Shown here: piece after piece, positions 33,118 to 41,520 of the stretch
How the letters are laid out: the number at the start of each line of letters is the position of its first letter
How positions within the stretch are numbered: the stretch's first letter is position 1
Assembly: GCA_963813435.1 (NCBI GenBank)
Contig: CAWEYY010000003.1
Span: forward strand, 930,001-994,000
Reading direction: 5' to 3'
DNA length: 64,000 nucleotides
DNA from: AC-32 sp963813435
GTDB lineage: Bacteria; Actinomycetota; Thermoleophilia; Gaiellales; Gaiellaceae
The notes under the pieces: generated by a model
What the model was told of the DNA's origin: nothing
What the model saw: the letters and a program-made list of their open reading frames with translations, nothing else
Database searches by the model: none
Program-made: the position numbers and the translations under genes

Positions 33118-33306
33118 GTTGCACCTCCTTGTCGCTGCGATCTTCCGCCTCGACGGCGGCGCGGTCAAGTGGAGAAAACGGCTCTTCGCATGCGGCTTTC
33201 TACCGAGCATGAGTACGATCGGGCCGTTTCGCCCCGGTTTGGCTCATCTACCTCCCGGCCCGCCGCCGAGCCGCCGTCGCTGCCGGGCGCGAGCCGTCTT
33301 CACGCT

Positions 33307-34527
33307 TCAAGACTGCGTGGCCCGCAGAGTGATTCCCCGGTAGTCGTCTGCAAAACGGAGCGACGCCCTGAAATTGCGGGCTTCGGCCAACGTCTCGAAC
33401 TCGCGGCTGCGCTCCTCGCCGAGTTCATCGTCGAACGGAACGACGTACATCCGCCCCGAGCGGTACACGCCGCGATGGCGAGTACGTCTTAGCTTCACGC
33501 TCAATCGGTCGAGCGCGCTCGCCGCCCGCGCGACCGCGTCGTCCAACTCCGTCGTCGCCGCAGCGACCCTCTCCTGGAGAGAGGCGATCCAACTTCCTGA
33601 GCCGAGCTTCGTCGGTGCTCGGCAAGCTCTGCCGCCAATCGGACGAGCTCCTGTCGGCGGACGAGCACGCGGTCCACGCAGCCGATCTGCGCCTCGAGCG
33701 ACTCCGCCTGCTCGCGGGCACGCTGCGAGACGACGGCCATCTCGCGCCGGTCGCTGAGTCGGCGGCTCAGGCGCTTGCGATCGACCTGCGTTAGGAAACT
33801 GTCGGCCCCCGCCACGGCCCGATGGGCGGTGAAGAACTCGGCCCCGAGCTTGGCTAGGGGCTTCTGGAGCGTGACCTCGACACTGGGCAGCATCGCTCGG
33901 ACCTGCCAGGCGGCCTCTTCCAGGGTCGGCTGTCGCGTGCGGCGTGTCTGCCGTATCCCCCGGAGTCGTCTGCGCTGGGCGCGCGGAACTCGCAGCTCGC
34001 CGAAGTCCGCTGAAAGGCCCGGCGCGCTGAGCTGAAAGATCCGCTCCGGGCGAGGCAGGCCAGCCAGGGAGTAGACACCGAGATCCCGGAGCTCGACGCG
34101 GTCCGCGACGAGCTCGCCGGTGGCCTGCGAAAGAAGAACCTGCCCGCCGTGCCCGGCGGCGCAGATGCGTGATGCGCGACTGACGTCCAGCCCCAGGTAG
34201 GCACCGCCTTCGACTGCAGGTTCGCCCGTATGCAGGCCCATGCGTACGAGCATCTGGGCACCCTCCGGCCAGCCGTGGGTGCGGATCGCCTGCTGCGCGG
34301 CGACGGCGGCCTCAACCGCGTCCTTCGCCCGCTGAAAGGCCGCGAACAGCTCATCGGCTCGGCAGTCGACTTCGTGGCCGCCGCTGATCCGCCACAGCCT
34401 TCCGAAGCAGCCCGCGGAGTTCGTCCAAGACGGACCCGTACGAATCGCCGAGGTCGTGAACGAGCCGCGTCGACCCCTCGATGTCCGTGAAGAGCAACGT
34501 AACGGTTCCGCTGGGAAGCTCGGACAT
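33307..34527 (-). pseudogene. Class III nucleotidyl cyclase gene split by two frameshifts
   Basis: The start is an ATG at 34527 with GGAGG. The frame gives SELPSGTVTLLFTDIEGST (first metal Asp) and runs to LLRKAVADQ. The natural sequence then continues in another frame as GGHEVDCRADELFAAFQRA and on through the cyclase fold (MGLHTGEPAVEGGAYLGLDV) to about 33620. A coiled-coil and beta end (SWIASLQERVAAATTELDD to ITLRATQS) is found back in the first frame, stopping at 33307. One extra base near 34390 and one missing base near 33600 explain the breaks. Either the gene is dead or the sequence has errors. Confidence 0.75.
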
Positions 34528-34601
34528 GACTTCGACCTCCTGCCCGTTTAGGTTAGACGAGGTCTTACGATCGTCAAAGGACGGCGGGCGACCCGCGCCA
34601 G

Positions 34602-34607
34602 TACGAT
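34602..34607 (+). promoter_or_regulatory. Leaderless-type -10 box (TACGAT) for the DUF72 gene
   Basis: TACGAT is followed by 6 nt and the GTG at 34614. No Shine-Dalgarno is present. Confidence 0.45.
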
Positions 34608-34613
34608 CGGGCG

Positions 34614-35584
34614 GTGGCCGCACCCATCCGGATCGGGACGTGTTCGTGGGCCGACGACTCGCTGACGCGGTACTTCTACCCGCCGGGCGTGAAGGGAGCC
34701 GAGGAGCGGCTGCGCTACTACGCCGACCGCTTCGACGTCGTCGAGGCGAACTCGACCTACTACCGCCTGCCCGACCGCGACTGGTCGAGCGCTGGGCCGA
34801 GCGGACTCCCGAGGGCTTCGTCATGCACGTGAAGGCGTTCGGCGTGATGACGCGCCACCCGGTCAAGATCGAGCAGCTGCCGCCGGATCTCCGTGAGGAG
34901 GCTCCCGTCGACGAGCGTGGCCGCATCGACCGCCCGCCGCGCGAGTTCCGCGCCGAGATCTTCCGCCGCTTCCACGACGCGCTCGAGCCGCTGCGGGAGA
35001 CCGGGAAGCTCGGCGGGATCCTGATGCAGTTCCCGCCGTACGTCGTCGTCAAGCCCGCTTCGTTCGAGTACCTCGAGTGGGCGCAGGAGCAGCTGGGCGG
35101 CGACGAGATGCTGGTCGAGTTCCGCCACGCGAGCTGGCTCGACGGCGAGAGCCGGTCGGAGACGCTCGGCTTCCTCGAGCGGCACGGGATGACCTACGTG
35201 ATCGTCGACGCGCCGCAGACCGGCGGCAAGAACGTCCTCCCGACGGTCGTCGCCACCACGAGCCCGACCGCCTACATCCGCTTCCACGGCCGCAACGCCG
35301 GTACCTGGAACAAGCGCACCGGCAGCGCAGCCGAGCGCTTCGACCACCTCTACTCGGAAGGGGAGCTCGAGGAGTGGGTAGCGCCGCTGGCCGAGCTCTC
35401 GGGCGCCGCCGAGAACGTCTACGCGATGTTCAACAACAACGGCCGCTCGACGATCCCGTCGCCGGGTCTCGGCGAGCACGCCGAGGGCGAGGTCGTCGCC
35501 CAGGCGCCTGTCAACGCACAGATGCTGCGCGGCCTGCTCGAGCGCGAGGGCCTGCCGGTCACCCCGGCTCCGGCCGCCGCGTAG
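34614..35584 (+). pseudogene. DUF72 family gene with one frameshift
   Basis: The N-terminus (IRIGTCSWADDSLTRYFYPP, then ANSTYYRLPDRD) is the DUF72 start. After the Asp at about 34785 the frame must move by one base to continue LVERWAERTPEGFVMHVKAF and the rest of the TIM-barrel, through YIRFHGRNAGTWNKR and ENVYAMFNNN near the end. A single missing C in GAC(C)TGG would restore a 323-aa protein. The total length is one base short of a multiple of three. Function of DUF72 is unproven. The stop TAG is part of the promoter box of the next gene. Confidence 0.85.
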
Positions 35585-35587
35585 CAT
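35582..35587 (+). promoter_or_regulatory. Leaderless-type -10 box (TAGCAT) for the esterase gene
   Basis: TAGCAT overlaps the DUF72 stop and lies 7 nt before the ATG at 35595. It also explains the lack of a Shine-Dalgarno. Confidence 0.5.
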
Positions 35588-35594
35588 TCCGGCG

Positions 35595-36617
35595 ATGAAA
35601 CCCTGGTCATACGAGCTCGCCGGCCGCCTCGAGGAGCACGTCGTCGAGAGCGAGGTGCTGAAGGGCAACCCGCTCGGCGACCCGCACGAGCGCCCGCTCT
35701 GGGTCTACGTCCCGCCCGGCTACGACGAGGACACCGACCGGCGCTATCCGAGCATCTACGCGATCCAGGGCCTCACCGGCCAGCTCGACATGTGGCGCAA
35801 CCGCTTCCCGTTCCGGCGCAACTTCCCCGAGCTCGTCGACGAGCTGTTCTCGACCGAGGGCTCGCCGCAGGCGCTCGTCGTGTTCGTCGACGCCTGGACG
35901 TCGCTCGGCGGGAGCCAGTTCATCGACTCGCCGGGAACCGGCCGCTACCTGACCCACATCTGCGACGAGCTCGTGCCTTTCGTCGACGAGCGCTACCGGA
36001 CGCTGGAGGGGCCCGGACACCGCGGGATCGCCGGCAAGTCGAGCGGCGGCTACGGCGCGATGGTCGACCCGATGCTGCGGCCGGACGTCTTCGGCGGGCT
36101 CGCCACCCACGCGGGCGACGCGCTCTTCGAGATGTGCTACCTGCCCGACTTCCGCAAGTCGGTGCGCGCGCTGCGCGACAACTACGACGGCTCGTTCGAG
36201 CGCTTCTGGGAGGACTTCCACAGCCGGCCGCCGCTCTCGAAGGAGACCGACTACCACCTCCTGAACGACTGGTGCATGGCCGCCTGCTACTCGGCCGACG
36301 AGGACGGCACCGTGCAGATGCCGTACGACACGTTCACCGGCGAGCTGCGGCCGGAGATCTGGGAGCGCTGGCTCGCGTGGGACCCGGTGCGCATGGTTCC
36401 CGAGCACGCCGATGCGCTCCGCTCGATGAAGGCGATCTACATCGACTGCGGCAAGCGCGACCAGTTCTTCCTCGACCTCGGCGCCGAGGCGTTCAAGCAG
36501 GCGCTCGAGGCGATCGGCGTGACGGACGTCTTCTTCGAGCTCTTCGACGGGACGCACTCCGGGATCGAGTACCGCTATCCCCTGGCGTTGAAGTACCTGG
36601 CGGAGCACCTGGCGTGA
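35595..36617 (+). CDS. Esterase-D-like alpha/beta hydrolase
   Basis: The 340-aa protein has the alpha/beta hydrolase fold of the putative esterase family. Family landmarks are RPLWVYVPPGYD, the nucleophile elbow GIAGKSSGGYGAM (Ser in G-x-S-x-G) and the catalytic His in FDGTHSGIEYRYP. No signal peptide is present, so it acts in the cytoplasm. The natural substrate is unknown; some relatives cleave S-formylglutathione, trehalose esters or other acyl esters. It overlaps the amidase gene by 4 nt (GTGA). Confidence 0.82.
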   Translation: MKPWSYELAGRLEEHVVESEVLKGNPLGDPHERPLWVYVPPGYDEDTDRRYPSIYAIQGLTGQLDMWRNRFPFRRNFPELVDELFSTEGSPQALVVFVDAWTSLGGSQFIDSPGTGRYLTHICDELVPFVDERYRTLEGPGHRGIAGKSSGGYGAMVDPMLRPDVFGGLATHAGDALFEMCYLPDFRKSVRALRDNYDGSFERFWEDFHSRPPLSKETDYHLLNDWCMAACYSADEDGTVQMPYDTFTGELRPEIWERWLAWDPVRMVPEHADALRSMKAIYIDCGKRDQFFLDLGAEAFKQALEAIGVTDVFFELFDGTHSGIEYRYPLALKYLAEHLA

Positions 36618-37288
36618 TCGCGGGCGCGGCAGGGGTCGCCGCGGCCGCGCTGATCTGCCTCGACCCGGGCCACGGGACGCCGGCCGCGATCGGGCGGCAG
36701 GTCGAGCCGATCGGACCGGGCTCGAAGGTGATGAAGATCAAGGACGGCGGCGGCGCTCACGGCGAGGCGGCCGTCGCGCTGGCGATCGCGAAGCGAACGC
36801 GGACGCTGCTGCTCGCGCGCGGCTACCGGGTGGCGATGACGCGCACCGGGCCGACGATCCGGCTCGGCAACGGGAACGGCAACATCGCGCGGGCGAAGTT
36901 CTGCAACCGCCGCCACGCGGCGCTGATGATCCGCATCCACGCCGACGGCTCGACAGACCGCTCGCTACACGGCGTCTCGACGCTCGTGCCCGCCCTGCGC
37001 CGCGGCTGGACGGACGACATCTACGTGCCGAGCCGGGTCGCCGGCCGCGCGATCCAGAAGGCGGTCGTCGCTGCGACGGGAGCTGCGGACCGCGGCGTCG
37101 TCAGGCGCTCCGACCTGACCGGCTTCAACTGGGCGAACGTTCCCGCGGTTCTCGTCGAGACGGGCTTCCTCTCGAACCCCACGGAGGCGCGCCGCCTGAA
37201 GACGCCGACCTACCAGCAGCGGGTCGCGACCGGCCTCGCCAACGGCGTCGGTGCGTTCATCGCGCTGCCGACGAAGCACCCCCGCTAG
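36614..37288 (+). CDS. N-acetylmuramoyl-L-alanine amidase (Amidase_3)
   Basis: Zinc-amidase motifs are complete: ICLDPGHGTP (zinc His), HGEAAVALAIAKR (zinc Glu), MIRIHADGS (zinc His) and AVLVETGFLSNPTEA (catalytic Glu). It cuts the lactyl-peptide bond of peptidoglycan. The first 15 residues are hydrophobic and may act as a short export or anchor signal, but the predicted signal is weak. GTG overlaps the esterase stop, so translation is coupled. At 224 residues it is a minimal catalytic domain with no wall-binding repeats. Confidence 0.9.
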   Translation: MIAGAAGVAAAALICLDPGHGTPAAIGRQVEPIGPGSKVMKIKDGGGAHGEAAVALAIAKRTRTLLLARGYRVAMTRTGPTIRLGNGNGNIARAKFCNRRHAALMIRIHADGSTDRSLHGVSTLVPALRRGWTDDIYVPSRVAGRAIQKAVVAATGAADRGVVRRSDLTGFNWANVPAVLVETGFLSNPTEARRLKTPTYQQRVATGLANGVGAFIALPTKHPR

Positions 37289-37308
37289 TCACCCGGCCGA
37301 TCCGACTT

Positions 37309-37325
37309 AGTAACAGACTGTTACT
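37309..37325 (+). promoter_or_regulatory. Near-perfect AT-rich 17-bp palindrome (operator-like)
   Basis: AGTAACAG-A-CTGTTACT is a perfect 8+1+8 dyad in otherwise GC-rich DNA, 20 nt after the amidase stop. The form resembles TetR-family operators, but it sits between convergent genes. It could instead be a weak terminator stem. Confidence 0.45.
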
Positions 37326-37359
37326 TGGAGGCCCGACGGGCTCGACCCGAGCGCCGCAC

Positions 37360-37641
37360 TCATTCGGACGAGCGGCCCCGCATCTCCTCGGCGGCCGCGC
37401 GGCCTCGGTCGTGGACGGCCTGCCGCTTGTCCTCGACGCCGGGGTCGGCCTCCACCTGGTCGATCGTGGGCTCGGCAGACTCCTCGGGCTCGTCCTCCTC
37501 GGGGCGCGATTCGTCGAGCTTCCGGCGCAGCTCTTCGGCGCGGGAGTCGGTCTCGGAGGCCTGCTTCCGCCGGAGCGTGCGATAGGCCGCCGCCCCGGCG
37601 ACGCCGGCCGCCGCGGCCAGCCACGCGATCCGGGCTCTCAC
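37360..37641 (-). CDS. Small membrane-anchored acidic protein, 93 aa
   Basis: One N-terminal membrane helix (IAWLAAAAGVAGAAAYRTL) is followed by a long charged, helical, Glu/Arg-rich tail (ETDSRAEELRRKLDESRPEE) of the type seen in actinobacterial proteins with no assigned function. GTG at 37641 fits the TAGCAT box 7 nt upstream (37649-37654), so the transcript is likely leaderless; an ATG at 37680 is less likely. It is divergent from the rpsF operon. Confidence 0.55.
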   Translation of the reverse strand: MRARIAWLAAAAGVAGAAAYRTLRRKQASETDSRAEELRRKLDESRPEEDEPEESAEPTIDQVEADPGVEDKRQAVHDRGRAAAEEMRGRSSE

Positions 37642-37648
37642 GAGGCCG

Positions 37649-37654
37649 ATGCTA
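37649..37654 (-). promoter_or_regulatory. Leaderless-type -10 box (TAGCAT) for the small membrane protein gene
   Basis: The minus-strand TAGCAT is 7 nt from the GTG at 37641, with TGTAGCAT giving an extended -10 look. Confidence 0.5.
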
Positions 37655-37752
37655 CACTGCGCGCCTTCCTGCCTCGCCATCGCGTCGTCCGTTCCCGAGC
37701 GACGCCGGCCGGCGAGGCCGCCTGAGACCGAAGGAAGGGAGGATTCGGGAGC

Positions 37753-38136
37753 GTGACCGACTACGAGATTCTGCTGATGCTCGATCCGGAGTTGCCGGAG
37801 GAGCGCCAGACCGAGATCGTCACCCGCGTGCGCGAGCAGGTCGAGACGAACGGCAGCTGGGACAAGCACGAGCCGTGGGGCCGGCGCCGTCTCGCGTACG
37901 AGATCGACCATAAGCCCGAGGGCGTCTACCACCTGATGACCTTCGCGGCCGAGCCGGAGACGCTCGACGAGGTCTCGCGCGTGCTCAAGATCACCGACGG
38001 CGTCATGCGGCACATGGCCGTGCGCCGCGTCAAGGGCGGCACGACCCGACCGCCCGAGCCGAGCCCCGAAGAGCCCGTAGCGGCGGCCGCGCCCGCGAGT
38101 CAGGATTCAGAACCGGAAAGCACGCCCGAGAGCTGA
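37753..38136 (+). CDS. rpsF: 30S ribosomal protein bS6
   Basis: The bS6 fold is evident: TDYEILLMLDPELPEERQ, the conserved GRRRLAYEIDHKPEGVYHL and MRHMAVRRVK near the C-terminus. It binds bS18 in the small subunit. A 30-residue tail rich in Pro, Glu and Ala follows the fold and is longer than in E. coli without the glutamate tail. The GTG start is preceded by AAGGGAGG. It heads the conserved rpsF-ssb-rpsR-rplI cluster. Confidence 0.95.
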   Translation: MTDYEILLMLDPELPEERQTEIVTRVREQVETNGSWDKHEPWGRRRLAYEIDHKPEGVYHLMTFAAEPETLDEVSRVLKITDGVMRHMAVRRVKGGTTRPPEPSPEEPVAAAAPASQDSEPESTPES

Positions 38137-38151
38137 GAGGAGAGGGAAGGA

Positions 38152-38589
38152 ATGGCCAACATCAACCGCGTCGTCCTCGTCGGCAACCTGACCAGGGACC
38201 CCGAGCTGCGACACACGCCGAGCGGAACGGCCGTCTGCAAGCTGCGCCTCGCCGTCAACACGCGCCAGAAGGACGCGAGCACCGGCGAGTGGGGCGACAA
38301 GCCCAACTACTTCGACGTCACCGTCTGGGGCAACCAGGGAGAAAGCTGCGCGCAGTACCTCTCGAAGGGCCGCCCCGTCGGCGTCGACGGCCGGCTCGAC
38401 TGGCGCGAGTGGGAGGCCCAGGACGGCACCAAGCGCCAGGCGGTCGAGATCATCGCCGACAGCGTCCAGTTCCTCGGCGGCCGTCCCGACGGCGAGAACG
38501 CGCAGCCCGAGTTCGTCCCGAGCGGCGCAGCCGCGCCGGCCGAGGGCGCCGACTTCGGCACCGCCTCAGACGACGACATCCCGTTCTGA
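38152..38589 (+). CDS. ssb: Single-stranded DNA-binding protein
   Basis: The OB-fold domain spans residues 1-110 (NINRVVLVGNLTRDPELRHT, WGDKPNYFDVTVWGNQGE, GRLDWREWEAQDG). The acidic tip ends DDDIPF, the docking site for replication and repair partners. The intervening linker is short, so at 145 residues it is a compact SSB. Spacing from rpsF is 15 nt with a strong ribosome site. It sits with rpsR and dnaB, as expected for replication genes. Confidence 0.97.
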   Translation: MANINRVVLVGNLTRDPELRHTPSGTAVCKLRLAVNTRQKDASTGEWGDKPNYFDVTVWGNQGESCAQYLSKGRPVGVDGRLDWREWEAQDGTKRQAVEIIADSVQFLGGRPDGENAQPEFVPSGAAAPAEGADFGTASDDDIPF

Positions 38590-38855
38590 TGGCGCAACGA
38601 GGAGACCAGCGACAGCAGCGCAAGCGCGGCCCAGCGCCGGGCGGGCCGATCCGCAAGCGCAACTGCTACTTCTGTCGCGAGAAGGTGGAAGAGGTCGACT
38701 ACAAGAACACGAACCAGCTCCGGCGCTACGTCTCGGAGAAGGGCAAGATCCGCTCTCGTCGGATCACGGGCGCCTGCCGCCGGCACCAGCGCCAGGTGGC
38801 GGCCGCCGTCAAGCGGGCGCGCGAGATGGCGCTGCTCCCCTACTCGACGAACTGA
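38589..38855 (+). CDS. rpsR: 30S ribosomal protein bS18
   Basis: The family core is present: NCYFCREKVEEVDYKNTNQL, then RRYVSEKGKIRSRRITGACR. The Cys-x2-Cys near the start and a C-x2-H (CRRH) later suggest a zinc-binding C+ form rather than the cysteine-free paralog, though zinc binding is inferred. The ATG overlaps the ssb stop (TGATG). bS18 pairs with bS6 in the platform of the small subunit. Confidence 0.95.
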   Translation: MAQRGDQRQQRKRGPAPGGPIRKRNCYFCREKVEEVDYKNTNQLRRYVSEKGKIRSRRITGACRRHQRQVAAAVKRAREMALLPYSTN

Positions 38856-39535
38856 TGCAAGTCATCCTCCGCCAGGACGTCGACAAGCTCGGGCTGCGCG
38901 GCGATGTGGTCGAGGTCGCGCCCGGCTACGCGCGCAACTTCCTGCTTCCGCGCAAGCTCGCCGAGACGGCCACTCCGGCCAAGGTCGCGGAGGTGCGCAA
39001 GCACGAGGAGAAGCGCGCCAAGCAGGAGGCGCAGAGCGTCGAGCAGGCGCAGGAGATCGTTGCGAGGCTCGAGTCAGACGAGCTCCGCTTCGACGTCCCG
39101 GCCGGCGAGACCGGCACGCTCTTCGGCTCGGTCACGGCGACGAACATCGTCGAGGAGGTCTGGAGCTCGAAGAAGACGCGCATCGATCGGCGCAAGGTCG
39201 GCCTGGCCGACCCGATCAAGCGGATCGGGCGCTACGAGATCCCGGTCGTGCTCTTCGGCGACGTGTCGGCGACGCTGCGCGTCGCGGTCGTCCCTGAGGG
39301 AGGCGAGCTGCCGCCGCAGGAGGAGCTCGACGCGATCGCCGCAGCGGAGGCCGAGGCCGAGGCCGCCGCGCAGGCAGAGGCCGAGGCCGAGCACGCGCAG
39401 GCGGAGGCAGTGATCGAGGCCGTCGTCGCCGAGGAGGAGACCGAGGCCGACGCTGAGGCCGAGGACGGCGCGGAGGCGGCCGTCGCCGACGAGCCCGAGA
39501 GCAGCGCGAGCCCGTCCGAGACGGACCGCGAGTAA
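38855..39535 (+). CDS. rplI: 50S ribosomal protein bL9 with acidic C-terminal extension
   Basis: The N-terminal RNA-binding domain (VILRQDVDKLGLRGDVVEVA, then PGYARNFLLPRKLA), the long central helix and the C-terminal domain (TGTLFGSVTATNI, then IPVVLFGDVSATL) are intact. After the normal length of about 150 residues comes roughly 75 extra residues of Glu/Ala repeats (AEAEAEAAAQAEAEAEHAQA) with no basic residues. bL9 spans from the L1 stalk towards the neighbouring ribosome, so an acidic tail there is noteworthy. ATG overlaps the rpsR stop. Confidence 0.95.
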   Translation: MQVILRQDVDKLGLRGDVVEVAPGYARNFLLPRKLAETATPAKVAEVRKHEEKRAKQEAQSVEQAQEIVARLESDELRFDVPAGETGTLFGSVTATNIVEEVWSSKKTRIDRRKVGLADPIKRIGRYEIPVVLFGDVSATLRVAVVPEGGELPPQEELDAIAAAEAEAEAAAQAEAEAEHAQAEAVIEAVVAEEETEADAEAEDGAEAAVADEPESSASPSETDRE

Positions 39536-39550
39536 CAAAAGCGCACAGCC

Positions 39551-39624
39551 TTCTCCACAGGCGCCCACGGCCCTGTGGAATTCATCACGAACTTTCCGCT
39601 CGGAGCGGGTAAATCACCCACAGG
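39551..39624 (+). promoter_or_regulatory. Three CCACAGG motifs (DnaA-box-like) upstream of dnaB
   Basis: TTCTCCACAGG (39551-39561) is one mismatch from the DnaA box TTATCCACA. CCTGTGG (39572-39578) is an inverted copy, and CCACAGG recurs at 39618-39624. They lie in the 222-nt gap before dnaB; no AT-rich unwinding element is visible, so an origin is not claimed. Confidence 0.35.
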
Positions 39625-39757
39625 TGTCGTCCGGGGGTCGTGGGAACATGCGTTCCCTTATGCCTGCAAATCGTCTTCTCCAGGCACGAGCGGCCCTGTC
39701 GAAAGTCGGGTCGTCCAGACCTTCCGCGCCCGCTTCGAGCGTGGTTTGGTAACGCCG

Positions 39758-41107
<1,350 letters not shown>

Positions 41108-41113
41108 AGACCT

Positions 41114-41341
41114 GTGTACGAGCAAACAGTCGTCGTCCTGGCCCGCGCAACGAGCTTCACCGTCGTCTGCCAGTGCTGCGCGGAACTCGAGCCCCAGAGC
41201 GAGTACACGGGACTGACCGCGCACGGGTCGCTCCGGCTCGACGACGACCTCGGCTGGACGACGTGCCCGCGCGGCCACCGGATCCGCGTGATCAGGGCCG
41301 GCTCCGCGGTCGCCGCCGAGGCGACCTCGCCGCTCTGGTAG
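41114..41341 (+). CDS. Small zinc-ribbon-like protein, 75 aa
   Basis: The cysteine pattern CQCCAEL near residue 20 and CPRGHRIRV near 52 suggests a compact zinc site, but I cannot name a family. The GTG lies 6 nt after dnaB, so it is probably translated from the same mRNA. The middle is beta-like (LTAHGSLRLDDDLGW). The 178 nt downstream hold the purA leader. Confidence 0.5.
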   Translation: MYEQTVVVLARATSFTVVCQCCAELEPQSEYTGLTAHGSLRLDDDLGWTTCPRGHRIRVIRAGSAVAAEATSPLW

Positions 41342-41400
41342 TAGGCATAACTCGGACTGCGTCGATCCTCCAGCCGGTCGCATCAGGCAAACTCCCGCCC

Positions 41401-41520
41401 GTGCCTGCCACCGTGATTTTCGGGGCGCCAAGGCGCCCGCTCGCCGGGCGCCGCTTGGAGGACGTGCGGGCTTTGCCCGCGCGTCCGCTTGAAACCCGCT
41501 GCGCGCGCGGAGACGGTTGA
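41401..41520 (+). other. Candidate leader ORF (39 aa) coupled to purA
   Basis: A GTG-started frame encodes a 39-residue peptide. Its first residues (MPATVIFGAPR) echo the purA start (MPATVVVGAQW), and its TGA overlaps the purA ATG (TGATG). The body is basic. It may be an upstream ORF or a decayed duplicate of the purA beginning. No ribosome site is clear, so translation is uncertain. Confidence 0.4.
41428..41486 (+). promoter_or_regulatory. Two adjacent strong hairpins in the purA leader
   Basis: Hairpin 1 (41428-41458) pairs CCAAG and GCGCCCG with CGGGCGC and CTTGG, with a 2-nt bulge. Hairpin 2 (41460-41486) pairs GGACGTGCGGGC with GCCCGCGCGTCC around a TTT loop. Together they could be an attenuator or the terminator of the dnaB transcript. 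Confidence 0.55.

Noticed and set aside
39536..39757. Replication origin next to dnaB
   Set aside because: Only three DnaA-like motifs and no AT-rich unwinding element or dnaA/dnaN genes are present.
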